A DNA stretch of 36,376 nt from the IMG/VR virus record IMGVR_UViG_3300036759_000183, positions 1 to 36,376 of that record; one strand, given 5' to 3'. The translations under genes were made by a program, and so were the position numbers. This DNA is from a virus. The notes under the pieces are model-generated. The model was given only the letters and a program-made list of their open reading frames with translations. It was not told the DNA's origin and made no database searches. Position 1 is the first letter of the stretch. Every line of letters starts with the position of its first letter. Of the stretch, positions 22,922 to 29,682 are shown one piece after another.

Positions 22922-22977
22922 CATTTGCAGTGTATGACATGAGTCATTCTCTGGTTGGACCATGATTGCATGTGTGA

Positions 22978-23006
22978 TTGACAAATGTCAAGCATATGGT
23001 TACACT
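22978..23006 (+). promoter_or_regulatory. early promoter with overlapping palindrome
   Basis: TTGACA (22978-22983), a 17-base spacer and TACACT (23001-23006) form a good sigma-70-type promoter for the plus early genes. The -35 lies within TTGACAAATGTCAA, an inverted repeat of six bases that also gives a TTGACA on the minus strand for the divergent RHH operon. This is a natural site for a switch-type repressor. Confidence 0.65.
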
Positions 23007-23027
23007 AGATTGAGGGGAGTTGCGTAA

Positions 23028-23252
23028 ATGCACTGTGAATGTGATTTTGATTGCGTCGGCGATCCGCCGCGCTACATCCGGGCCAACCACTCGACGCTCT
23101 GCCCGATCCACGACACATGCTGCTGGTGCGACGAGCGCCTGGCGGTGGTGATCGACCAGGGCGACAAGCTGTGCCGCGAGTGCCTGGAAGAGCTGCAGGA
23201 AGAAGATCGGAAGCGCGAGGCGCTGCTGGAAAGCCTCAAAGCGAGCGCCTGA
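23028..23252 (+). CDS. Cys-rich zinc-binding small protein
   Basis: A 74-residue protein with many Cys/His residues (HCECDFDC, CPIHDTCCWC, LCRECLEEL), enough for two zinc knuckles, and a charged helical C-terminus. It is the first gene of the early plus operon, with GAGGGGAG 8 bases before the ATG. Such proteins often bind nucleic acid or host factors; the target is unknown. Confidence 0.65.
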   Translation: MHCECDFDCVGDPPRYIRANHSTLCPIHDTCCWCDERLAVVIDQGDKLCRECLEELQEEDRKREALLESLKASA

Positions 23253-23468
23253 ATGCCGAACCTGCACGAAAGCGTGGCCTACTGCCAGGGTCTCTGCGAC
23301 ACAATCCTGGCCATCGATTGGCTGGAAGATTGTTCCGCGTGCGGCGCGCGCGTCTGTGGGAATTGTTCCCGCGCCTGGCGCAATCGTCTCCTGTGCCCCA
23401 CATGCTACCAGGCCGAACTCCGGGCGGACTTCACGGCCAAGCCGCGGGAACGCTGGGAGACCACATGA
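23253..23468 (+). CDS. zinc-ribbon small protein
   Basis: A 71-residue protein starting immediately after the preceding stop. CSACGARVCGNC and CPTC form a classic four-pair zinc ribbon, and the N-terminal helix (ESVAYCQGLCDTILAIDWLE) may dimerise. Its C-terminus (ERWETT) lies in a 23-bp tandem duplication that also contains the next start codon. Confidence 0.65.
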   Translation: MPNLHESVAYCQGLCDTILAIDWLEDCSACGARVCGNCSRAWRNRLLCPTCYQAELRADFTAKPRERWETT

Positions 23469-23494
23469 CCGAACGCTGGGAGACCACATGACCG
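23449..23494 (+). repeat. 23-bp tandem duplication at a gene junction
   Basis: The unit GAACGCTGGGAGACCACATG plus ACC occurs twice in a row. Each copy carries an ATG overlapping a stop (ATGA). The first ATG would give only MTERWETT before stopping; the second starts the exonuclease. Confidence 0.8.
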
Positions 23495-24114
23495 CCCCTG
23501 CCACAGGCAAGCCGCGTCCCACGCTCGAGCTGCCGGCGCACATCTATCGCCTGGACGGGGAGGTCATTCCGGGCGTGACGGCGACCTTACGCGCAGCGGG
23601 CGTGATCGACTACTCTATGATTCCGCAGGAGGTCCTGCAGGCCGCCGCCCATCGCGGTACCGCCGTGCATCAGGCCATGCATTTGTATGCCAAAGGCACG
23701 CTCGATCCGGAATCGATCGATCCGGCGATTGCGGGCTACGTTGCCGCCGGCATCCGGTTTCACGAGGAGTCGCGGCTCACGATCGCCCACGCCGAGCAGA
23801 TGGTGTTTCACGAACAGTACCGCTATGCCGGCATGTTCGATCTGGATTGCGTGATTGAAGACGAACTTTTACTGTGTGATTACAAGACGGGAATAGTGCT
23901 CGACGGCCACCGTGCCCAGCTCGCCGCCTATCTGAATTGCCGGCCGAAACCACGCCGCTGGCGCCGGGCTGCCGTGCAACTGAATGAGGACGGCTCCTAT
24001 CGAGTGCATGAATTCCCCCGCGCTGATTTCGATCGCGACCTGGATTTGTTCCTGTGGGCGCTTGCTCATCAACAAACATCTCTGCCGGGCCAGAATGGAG
24101 GACCAATACGATGA
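23488..24114 (+). CDS. PD-(D/E)XK exonuclease (RecB/Cas4-like superfamily)
   Basis: A 208-residue nuclease. Core motifs: RGTAVHQAM with H61, HEQYRYAGMFDLD with the GxxD aspartate D118, LLLCDYKTG with D131 and K133, and the Q144 of AQLAAYL. Together these are the RecB-type PD-(D/E)XK signature. With the putative annealing protein at 25255 it would form a phage two-component recombination system. It lacks neighbouring cas1/cas2, so a Cas4 role is not implied. The start was chosen after the tandem duplication. Confidence 0.85.
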   Translation: MTAPATGKPRPTLELPAHIYRLDGEVIPGVTATLRAAGVIDYSMIPQEVLQAAAHRGTAVHQAMHLYAKGTLDPESIDPAIAGYVAAGIRFHEESRLTIAHAEQMVFHEQYRYAGMFDLDCVIEDELLLCDYKTGIVLDGHRAQLAAYLNCRPKPRRWRRAAVQLNEDGSYRVHEFPRADFDRDLDLFLWALAHQQTSLPGQNGGPIR

Positions 24115-24572
24115 CACTCGTTTGTAATTATTGCGGCCGCGACTATGAAGTGCCCGCTTGTCACTTTCACCGAAGGCTCCATTGTTCGCGGGCTTGTTTT
24201 GCTGCGAATACTGTAGCTAATGGTTCGCGAAAAGGAGCCCGCAATGGCCGGTGGAAAGAAGGCAGAATTATTCGAGACGATGGATATGTTCTGTTGTATG
24301 CTCCTGCTCACCCGCGCGCCGTTAACGGTTACGTGCTCGAACACATTTTGATCGCTGAACGCTGGCTAGGCAAGGCGCTTCCTCCTCACGCAGTCATCCA
24401 CCACAGCAACGGAAATAGATCCGATAATCGGCCAGAAAACTTAGTGATTTGTCCCGATCAGGCTGCTCACGCCAGATTGCATGGAAACCGGCGACACCCG
24501 ACCACTGGGCGGTTTCTGGCGGCCAGCCAAAGAAACATCCCCACCGAATTAGGAGTAAAAAGAACCGCATGA
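24111..24572 (+). CDS. HNH endonuclease with zinc-finger N-terminus
   Basis: A 153-residue protein. An N-terminal ribbon (CNYCGRDYEVPACHFHRRLHC) precedes the HNH_3-type core GYVLEHILIAERWLGKALPP, VIHHSNGNRSDNRPENLVIC with the HH and N..N residues. It resembles free-standing homing endonucleases. It is inserted between the exonuclease and the coiled-coil gene with ATGA overlaps at both ends and is more AT-rich than its neighbours, suggesting acquisition. Confidence 0.88.
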   Translation: MTLVCNYCGRDYEVPACHFHRRLHCSRACFAANTVANGSRKGARNGRWKEGRIIRDDGYVLLYAPAHPRAVNGYVLEHILIAERWLGKALPPHAVIHHSNGNRSDNRPENLVICPDQAAHARLHGNRRHPTTGRFLAASQRNIPTELGVKRTA

Positions 24573-25258
24573 GCGCACTCGTCACCACATCCGAACAACA
24601 ATTAACCCACCAGACGGCTTACTGGATCGAGATCGCACAACATACCGAGATCATCGACCAGCCGAGCTACGAGATGGCGGCCGCCCATCTGCGGGCGATT
24701 AAAGGCCTACAGGCCGAAGCGGATCAGACCTTTGATCCGATCATCCAGAAGGCCTATGCCGCACATCGGGAAGCGCTCGCGCAGAAGAAGCGCATCTGCG
24801 AACCGCTCACGCAGGCTGAAGCCTTGCTGAAGCGCAATATGGGCGCTTACGTTCAGGAGCAGGAACGGCTGCGACGGGAAGAAGAGCGCCGGCTGCGGGA
24901 AGAAGCCGAGCGCCTGGCGGCGGAAGAACGCGAACGCGAGATTGAAGCGGCGGAATCTCTCGGCGTCTCAGCAGAAGAGATCGCGGTGATCGCCGAAGCG
25001 CCGCTGCGCCGGCCGCCGGTTGTGGTGGCTGCGCCGCCGAAAGTTGCAGGCATCTCTTCGCGGGAGATCTGGAAGGCCGAAGTGACTAACTTGCAGTTAC
25101 TGGTGAAATATGTAGCGGCGCATCCGGAACTTTCGAACTTACTGAGTCCGAACATGCCCGCGATCAACGCGCTGGCTCGCAGCCTGCGTTCGGCCCTTCA
25201 CGTGCCGGGAATCAAGGTATATCCGGAAGCGAATATCGCGAGTAGGAGAAGTTCATGA
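24569..25258 (+). CDS. coiled-coil protein of the recombination operon
   Basis: A 229-residue protein. A long charged helix (about 75-135; QEQERLRREEERRLREEAER) predicts a coiled coil. The C-terminal region (SREIWKAEVTNLQLLVKYVA ... PGIKVYPEANIASRRSS) is globular. Proteins of this build usually sit beside phage single-strand annealing proteins. It overlaps both neighbours as ATGA, so a shared role in recombination is likely. Confidence 0.7.
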   Translation: MSALVTTSEQQLTHQTAYWIEIAQHTEIIDQPSYEMAAAHLRAIKGLQAEADQTFDPIIQKAYAAHREALAQKKRICEPLTQAEALLKRNMGAYVQEQERLRREEERRLREEAERLAAEEREREIEAAESLGVSAEEIAVIAEAPLRRPPVVVAAPPKVAGISSREIWKAEVTNLQLLVKYVAAHPELSNLLSPNMPAINALARSLRSALHVPGIKVYPEANIASRRSS

Positions 25259-26079
25259 GTGAATCTGCTGTTTTAACCCCCACGATCGTCGAGCCCGATG
25301 ACGGCTTTACGCTGCGGTTGCAGCGCAAGCCAGAAGTGATCGTAGCGGAAGCCCGGCTCTGTGCGGATGCGTTAATCGCCGCTGTCAAACGCAACGGCTG
25401 GGTGCAAAAGTTCGGGGGCGGAGACCATCTCTTCTTCGAGGCCTGGTCGTTTCTGGCCAGCATGTACCGGGTTACCCCGCGCACCTGCGAAACGCGCTTG
25501 GTTCAGATCGGTGAGGTGACAGGCTACGAGGCCTTTGCCGAAGCGTTCCATGTTCCGAGCGGCATCGTGATCGGCAAAGCGGATTCCATGTGCCTCGATG
25601 ACGAAGAGAACTGGGATATGCGGCCGGTGTACGAATACGATGAGCAATTGAAAAAGCGTGTCCAGGTGGGAGAACGGCCCGTGCCGCTCTTCCAACTCCG
25701 CTCGATGGCGCAGACGCGGGCGCAGGCCAAAGCGCTCAAAGGTCCGTTCTCCTGGATCGTGGCGATGGCGGGCTACGCCCCGACTCCGGCGGAAGAAATG
25801 GGCGGCCGGCGTACACCGTCCGGCGAAGGACAGCCGATTCAACAACCGCGCGAGAAGACGCAGCCGGCGGCTGAAAACGGCAATGGCGGTGCGAAGACCA
25901 TCAGCGGCAAGCAGGCCTCGCGCATCTGGGCGATCGGCTTTTCGCAAGGCGTGGACAAAAAGATCATCGGCCAGATCCTGCGCGCGCATGGCTTCGAGCG
26001 GGCCGAAGATGTCACGACGGATAAGTACGAAGAGATCATCGCGGCGGTCGAGAATGCGGGGGCTGGGGCGGCACAGTAG
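25255..26079 (+). CDS. putative ssDNA-annealing / recombination protein
   Basis: A 274-residue protein. Its core has QKFGGGDHLFFEAWSFLASM and PLFQLRSMAQTRAQAKALKG, then AMAGYAPTPAEEM. The middle motif (S.AQTRA.AKAL) resembles the conserved helix of Rad52/Erf/Mgm101-type annealing proteins, and the exonuclease three genes upstream fits this role. The C-terminal 60 residues (SGKQASRIWAIGFSQGVDKK...) look like a small helical DNA-binding domain. I cannot assign a precise family. Confidence 0.6.
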   Translation: MSESAVLTPTIVEPDDGFTLRLQRKPEVIVAEARLCADALIAAVKRNGWVQKFGGGDHLFFEAWSFLASMYRVTPRTCETRLVQIGEVTGYEAFAEAFHVPSGIVIGKADSMCLDDEENWDMRPVYEYDEQLKKRVQVGERPVPLFQLRSMAQTRAQAKALKGPFSWIVAMAGYAPTPAEEMGGRRTPSGEGQPIQQPREKTQPAAENGNGGAKTISGKQASRIWAIGFSQGVDKKIIGQILRAHGFERAEDVTTDKYEEIIAAVENAGAGAAQ

Positions 26080-26083
26080 CCAG

Positions 26084-26230
26084 CTAATCCTTCTTGGGCG
26101 CTGGAGGTTGCGGCGGTGACGGTGGTAGGGGCGGTCTTCGCGGAGGTGCTGGATAGGGCGATCTCGGCTCGATATTCTTGTGACGATCGGGCGGCGGAGG
26201 CTGGCGATCGCGTCCGGGAATCGGTATCAC
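26084..26230 (-). CDS. proline-rich 48-residue peptide
   Basis: A minus-strand frame that starts GTG directly after the stop of the membrane gene (TGA GTG). It reads VIPIPGRDRQPPPPDRHKNI and ends PPSPPQPPAPKKD. Proline makes up nearly 40 percent. The adjacency suggests coupled expression. Proline-rich short proteins occur as outer spanin-like lipoproteins, but no lipobox cysteine or signal peptide is visible here. Confidence 0.4.
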   Translation of the reverse strand: MIPIPGRDRQPPPPDRHKNIEPRSPYPAPPRRPPLPPSPPQPPAPKKD

Positions 26231-26578
26231 TCAACAGCATTTCGCATTGCGCTCGCAGCAGAGTGTAACCAACATGGAGCCGTTCGGTACTTCGAATCTG
26301 CGCGCGCAGGCGGCTGAAGGGAAGCAAAACCCGATGAGCGAGGCAACGGCGGCCAGTCCAGCCGGAACAAGATCGGGCAAACGCAAGGCCGGCGTCGTTG
26401 TCACAGCGGCAAGCCCGGCAAAGACGCCGCCCAGCGCTTGAAGGCGTTGATCCCGATGCGAGAGACTCATCGCCTGGGCCGCGTAATAGTCTTCATTCAA
26501 TACCGCGTGTCGAAAACGGTCGTAATTGCGGGCCACAAAGCGGTATACGGCCTCTTCTTTCTCCTCTTGCGCATTCAT
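26231..26578 (-). CDS. two-helix membrane protein on the minus strand
   Basis: A 115-residue protein from the ATG at 26578 (MNAQEEKEEAVYRFVARNYD). A charged N-terminal helix is followed by a hydrophobic hairpin (about 50-90; LGGVFAGLAAVTTTPA, LVPAGLAAVASLIGFCF) and a short Cys-containing tail. The layout is like small two-TM effectors such as SLATT-type proteins, but it is shorter. It lies against the early operon, downstream of a repeated motif at 26599, and could be a prophage-expressed moron. Confidence 0.5.
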   Translation of the reverse strand: MNAQEEKEEAVYRFVARNYDRFRHAVLNEDYYAAQAMSLSHRDQRLQALGGVFAGLAAVTTTPALRLPDLVPAGLAAVASLIGFCFPSAACARRFEVPNGSMLVTLCCERNAKCC

Positions 26579-26767
26579 ACCGTCAGTATGCACATTGCTT
26601 TCCCGCTACACTGGGAGGCGCGTTTACCAAATTTCGTCTGAGGAGACAGCCGCCGCGCTCGCATGGGAAGTAAGAAGGGCCTTTGGGTGCGGCGGTTCTT
26701 TTCGTATGGATCCCGGACGTAATCCTTTTGGGCCGGCTTAGGCCGGCGCTCCTCTATACTGCGAGGA
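26579..26767. promoter_or_regulatory. intergenic region with shared motif and hairpin
   Basis: It contains TTTCCCGCTACACTG (26599-26613), repeated at 28290, then an inverted repeat CCGCCGC / GCGGCGG (about 26651-26695) followed by TTCTTTTC. TATACT near 26755 could be a -10 for the 26768 gene. A 19-codon frame (26663-26722) reads MGSKKGLWVRRFFSYGSRT. Confidence 0.35.
26599..26613 (+). repeat. shared motif TTTCCCGCTACACTG, copy 1
   Basis: An exact 15-base match to 28290-28304. It lies 21 bases upstream of the minus gene starting at 26578; on the plus strand TACACT resembles the -10 of the early promoter at 23001. Confidence 0.6.
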
Positions 26768-27001
26768 ATGCCCCCTGACTGGAAACAGCAGCTACGCGCA
26801 CTTGAGCCGGGATGGGATTCATATAAAGGCAAGCCGATCACGGAAGCCGCCATAACAGCCGTAGAGAATGCACTCAAGTGTTTTCAGGAAATGCCGCACA
26901 TCGTCCCCTGTGGCGACGGCGGCATTCAGATCGAGTGGCATAACCACGGGGTGGATATCGAGATTCAGTTCTCGCCCAACGGCGAACAGAAGCTCGATTG
27001 A
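26768..27001 (+). CDS. small conserved hypothetical protein (WDSY motif)
   Basis: A 77-residue protein: LEPGWDSYKGKPITEAAI then VPCGDGGIQIEWHNHGVDIE. This arrangement (GWDSY, P.....GGI..EW, D.E) recurs in small bacterial proteins often found near mobile or toxin-antitoxin genes; its role is unknown. GAGGA lies just before the ATG. Confidence 0.65.
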   Translation: MPPDWKQQLRALEPGWDSYKGKPITEAAITAVENALKCFQEMPHIVPCGDGGIQIEWHNHGVDIEIQFSPNGEQKLD

Positions 27002-27014
27002 GGAGATCTGAGAA

Positions 27015-27230
27015 ATGCCCCCTGTGTCGGAAAATAGCTTGCCCGACTGGTATCGGATCGCGCAGAGCCGTCTGAAACGTATCGAAGAACTAGAGGCAAA
27101 ACTTGCAGAAACAGAAGCCAAGTTCGATCTGGAGCATGAGGCGTACATGGATCTGTTCCATCAGCTTTCCGAATACGAACGTAAGGAACTGGCCCAGCAA
27201 CTGCCTTCTCGCAAAACTACCGACGACTAA
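27015..27230 (+). CDS. short coiled-coil protein
   Basis: A 71-residue protein with a continuous heptad-type helix (RIEELEAKLAETEAKFDLEH). GAGGAG lies about 9 bases before the ATG. It follows the WDSY protein by 13 bases and is probably co-transcribed. No family is recognised. Confidence 0.55.
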   Translation: MPPVSENSLPDWYRIAQSRLKRIEELEAKLAETEAKFDLEHEAYMDLFHQLSEYERKELAQQLPSRKTTDD

Positions 27231-27282
27231 GCCCAACAAAACAAGCCTATTTCCGATAATGCCCATTCTGTGAAAGAGGCGT

Positions 27283-27672
27283 TTAGCGGCGTGGATTTCC
27301 CGGAAATAGATAGCGCGCCACGATGGCGATCAGGCCCAGGATTCCGGTGGCGGTCCCGGCGATCAAAGAGATCACTACCGGGTCGCCGAGATGAAAACCC
27401 CGGAACTGAAATCCGTCGATCAGAATGACAACCACGATAAAGGCGAGCCAGGTCACCAGCACGAAAAAAATGCGCGAGGCGTATAGCTTGCGTTCGGCAG
27501 TATCCTGCCGCATGCTGCGGACGTGTTCGTGCTCCCGGTCGGTTTCGAGCGCCGCTTGCTCTTCTTCGGATTTCTGATCGGGTTGATCACTGACATGTGC
27601 GGGACGGGCTTTCAGGATTTCATCCCGTATACGATCGGCATTGCTCTCTGGAGGGTCAGTCGGCTCGGGCAC
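27283..27672 (-). CDS. two-TM protein, candidate toxin partner of PanA
   Basis: A 129-residue protein. A charged N-terminal half (about 1-62) precedes two membrane helices (about 66-86 IFFVLVTWLAFIVVV and 97-119 DPVVISLIAGTATGILGLIA). The ATG lies inside the end of the upstream Panacea gene (17-base overlap), so the two are co-translated. Toxins paired with Panacea antitoxins are very diverse and, as I recall, include membrane proteins; a toxic or membrane-depolarising role here is inference. This two-TM family is common in bacteria. Confidence 0.7.
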   Translation of the reverse strand: MPEPTDPPESNADRIRDEILKARPAHVSDQPDQKSEEEQAALETDREHEHVRSMRQDTAERKLYASRIFFVLVTWLAFIVVVILIDGFQFRGFHLGDPVVISLIAGTATGILGLIAIVARYLFPGNPRR

Positions 27673-28168
27673 TGACGAAATGTTCTCTTATGACCTGGTC
27701 CGGGATGGTCAGCCCCTTGCGTCCTGGATTCTTGTTGTACACCGAAAACCAGGGCGAGTCCGGGGCATGCGTAAGGTTAGAAAGCTGAATGGCGGAAAAA
27801 CCGCCATAGGCTTCCCAGACTGTATCGAGAAGCGCCTTCGTTTGCTGGTTGATGCCCAGATACGGATAGTCGTCGATCGACGGCGTCACGAACTGATAGG
27901 GGTCCAGTTCGCTCGGCGCGAACTCGGTCGCCTTCGTTGTAATCGGGCCACTGCCATATCGCTTGAACTCCTCATACAGCGAGCGTATGACCGGGCCATA
28001 AGTCCAGGCCTGGATGAACTCATCTATCAGCGGCCGATTGTAAAAGACCAGATTCCAGGCGTGCGCGTAGTACACCAGCTTCTGGATCTTCATGGGATTC
28101 AGAGTTTGCCCGTGGATACGCGCCAGGTCGAGGAAATAGTTGGCGATCGCTTTGGCCGAGTAGGGCAT
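27656..28168 (-). CDS. panA: Panacea-domain (SocA-like, DUF4065) antitoxin
   Basis: A 170-residue protein. YSAKAIANYFLDLARIHGQT, LNPMKIQKLVYYAHAWNLVF, then AWTYGPVIRSLYEEFKRYG are the hallmark of the Panacea/SocA domain, a promiscuous antitoxin fold. The C-terminal part (SAIQLSNLTHAPDSPWFSVY) also matches. The start was chosen at 28168 just before the domain. The downstream overlapping gene is the likely toxin. On a temperate phage such a pair can stabilise the prophage or block other phages. Confidence 0.88.
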   Translation of the reverse strand: MPYSAKAIANYFLDLARIHGQTLNPMKIQKLVYYAHAWNLVFYNRPLIDEFIQAWTYGPVIRSLYEEFKRYGSGPITTKATEFAPSELDPYQFVTPSIDDYPYLGINQQTKALLDTVWEAYGGFSAIQLSNLTHAPDSPWFSVYNKNPGRKGLTIPDQVIREHFVSARAD

Positions 28169-28204
28169 CCGTTCGTGACGCGAGCAGCTATTAGACAGTC
28201 CCAA

Positions 28205-28502
28205 AAAGAACAGGGATGTATAAAATCTGGCAGCCTGAAAAGCTGCCGCTCACCAGCGCTTCTAGCATAGACCAGGCGCAACGAGCCCGTTTCCCGCTAC
28301 ACTGTTTCTACTACTCCGACACCAAGAGCGGTTCGCGTCCAAACGGGAAAAAGAAAAAGAGTGACTGTTAGGGTGCGGGCCGCTCCGGGTCAATCCCGAC
28401 CGACGTCGAAGCATGCCTTCGGGCGTCTGGCGGTTCTTGCATGCACCTAGGCCGCCGACAAGGGGGCTAACGGGATGACGTTAAATCCGGAGGGCATCGG
28501 GC
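28205..28502. other. non-coding stretch upstream of PanA and RHH
   Basis: About 300 bases between two minus genes. It holds the second copy of TTTCCCGCTACACTG (28290-28304) and, 125 bases on, GCCTTCGGGCG...GCGGTTCTT, which parallels 26679-26700. A 21-codon plus frame (28413-28478) begins MPSGVWRFLHAP. The panA promoter should lie on the minus strand here, but I see no clear consensus. Confidence 0.4.
28290..28304 (+). repeat. shared motif TTTCCCGCTACACTG, copy 2
   Basis: The second exact copy, 122 bases upstream of the minus panA start at 28168. Both copies are followed on the plus side by a GCCTTYGGGYG...GCGGTTCTT segment. Confidence 0.6.
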
Positions 28503-28832
28503 CTATTCCGCGCGAAAGATTTTTGCAAAGACTCTTCCTGCCACCTGAAAATCTTTGGTCTTGAGCAATCGCGCGAAAGCCCGGATCTTCTCACGGTCTT
28601 GCTCGCGTCGAGGAATGTCGGCTGTATCGATAAATGACTTTCTTGTTGGAATCGCTTCGCCAAGACTTTTTTCCAGCGACCGAATCACATACTTCTTTAT
28701 CGTCGAGCCCTCTTGTTCAACTCGTATTCCGAGCTTCTTTCGGAGTGAAGCGGGCACGCGTATGCATAGATTCATCTCCTCTTTAGAGATTGCCCCGACT
28801 TGATCTTCGGGCTTTTGTGATGGCGCGCTCAC
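28503..28832 (-). CDS. ribbon-helix-helix regulator (ParG/CopG-like)
   Basis: A 109-residue protein from a GTG at 28832. Residues about 20-57 (MNLCIRVPASLRKKLGIRVE, QEGSTIKKYVIRSLEKSLGE) form a ribbon-helix-helix domain, and the C-terminal part is a basic helix-rich extension (REKIRAFARLLKTKDFQVA). Directly upstream are two 19-base direct repeats (28852-28893), a probable operator. No ParA partner is visible, so a repressor is more likely than a partition protein. Confidence 0.75.
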   Translation of the reverse strand: MSAPSQKPEDQVGAISKEEMNLCIRVPASLRKKLGIRVEQEGSTIKKYVIRSLEKSLGEAIPTRKSFIDTADIPRREQDREKIRAFARLLKTKDFQVAGRVFAKIFRAE

Positions 28833-28851
28833 TCATAAAAAAAGGTATCAA

Positions 28852-28893
28852 TGCATTCAAGCATGCAACATTGTTGCATTAAAGCATGCTACA
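28852..28893. promoter_or_regulatory. direct-repeat operator with palindrome
   Basis: TGCATTCAAGCATGCAACA (28852-28870) and TGCATTAAAGCATGCTACA (28875-28893) are near-identical copies with a 23-base period. Between them lies the perfect inverted repeat ATGCAAC ATT GTTGCAT (28863-28879). The element is 20 bases upstream of the RHH gene, the expected place for its binding site. Confidence 0.7.
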
Positions 28894-29114
28894 ACTGGGG
28901 ATTTAGTACTAGGTCTCAAGCCCTCTAGGACCCAGTACCCTCCTTCCCTGCCATAAGCCCGTATTTCATTGAAATGACAACCGCTTTCCAAACAAAAACG
29001 CTTTGCAATGTGCTTCGTAATGCAAGTGTAATTACGTGGTTCTCGAAACAAGGCAAGGGCTTGTGAGACAAAAAACTCTTGCATCCAGAGGTCAATCGGA
29101 GCTAAATTCGCCAT
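28857..29114 (-). CDS. hypothetical protein upstream of RHH gene
   Basis: An 85-residue minus-strand frame: MANLAPIDLWMQEFFVSQAL, then NYTCITKHIAKRFCLESGCH and YGREGGYWVLEGLRPSTKSP. The amino-acid composition looks like real protein. The last codons overlap the operator repeats. The ATG lacks a good ribosome site. No family is recognised; a small helical DNA-binding protein is possible. Confidence 0.4.
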   Translation of the reverse strand: MANLAPIDLWMQEFFVSQALALFREPRNYTCITKHIAKRFCLESGCHFNEIRAYGREGGYWVLEGLRPSTKSPVVACFNATMLHA

Positions 29115-29177
29115 TGTCAGTTTTACTGGTACGCACCTCCCTCGGTACCAGGACCGACGTCGAATTCGCTCAGGGAA

Positions 29178-29333
29178 ATTCGTAAAACGATATGGCTGTG
29201 CCCGTGGTGTCTCCGTTGCCTGCGAACGAACGATCTGGCGAGTCTGCGCGACATGATCGATTCGCTCACCTCGCACGAGCAGATTGACTTGTGGACCGAG
29301 CGGGCGCTGGATGTAGGGATTGATCCGTGGTGA
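29178..29333 (+). CDS. short CxxC protein lacking a clear start
   Basis: The frame reads IRKTIWLCPWCLRCLRTNDL and DMIDSLTSHEQIDLWTERAL, ending at TGA 29331-29333. CPWC..C and the helical tail look genuine, but no ATG, GTG or TTG lies before the cysteine motif; the first in-frame ATG is within DMID. It may use a rare start, or it may be the remnant of a longer gene lost when the neighbouring region was acquired. Confidence 0.4.
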   Translation: MRKTIWLCPWCLRCLRTNDLASLRDMIDSLTSHEQIDLWTERALDVGIDPW

Positions 29334-29360
29334 GGGAGTTCTAAGAAAGGAAGTACGAGC

Positions 29361-29657
29361 ATGGCCGCGAGCGAGGTTCGGTTGAAGAAAGTATCGCAAA
29401 CGCAGGAATGCGCCGCTATGCCCCTGACGATCGAGGAAGTGTTCCGGCGTACCATTCGCGACGAATTCGAGCGGCTGCACGTCGTCCAGCGCGTGCTGGT
29501 GGATATCGATGAGGTATCCGAGATGTACGGCATGAGCGTGGGCGGAGTGCGCAACCTGGTGGCAGAAGGCAAACTGACGCCGGTGGACGGCCTGGACAGC
29601 CGTTTGCGCTTCGACATCAACGAAGTGCTGGCGCTGGTGAAGAAAAAGAAGAAGTGA
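29361..29657 (+). CDS. excisionase-like helix-turn-helix protein
   Basis: A 98-residue protein. The C-terminal half (VDIDEVSEMYGMSVGGVRNL, VAEGKLTPVDGLDSRLRFDI, NEVLALVKKKKK) is a winged helix of the MerR/excisionase type. AAAGGAAG precedes the ATG. Lying just before the integrase genes, it is the likely directionality factor or a local regulator. An internal ATG (MPLTIEEVF) is an alternative start. Confidence 0.7.
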   Translation: MAASEVRLKKVSQTQECAAMPLTIEEVFRRTIRDEFERLHVVQRVLVDIDEVSEMYGMSVGGVRNLVAEGKLTPVDGLDSRLRFDINEVLALVKKKKK

Positions 29658-29682
29658 TTTGAGTTTGTGTCGTAATTTTGGC

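Noticed and set aside
23488-24114. Cas4 adaptation nuclease
   Set aside because: The PD-(D/E)XK motifs fit, but there is no cas1/cas2, it is 20 kb from the array, and its neighbours are recombination genes. A four-cysteine cluster typical of Cas4 is not seen.
26695-26703. GTTCTTTTC matches part of the CRISPR repeat and could be a tracrRNA anti-repeat
   Set aside because: Only nine bases match; several such matches are expected by chance in 36 kb. It is far from cas12, and Cas12m systems are described as working without tracrRNA.
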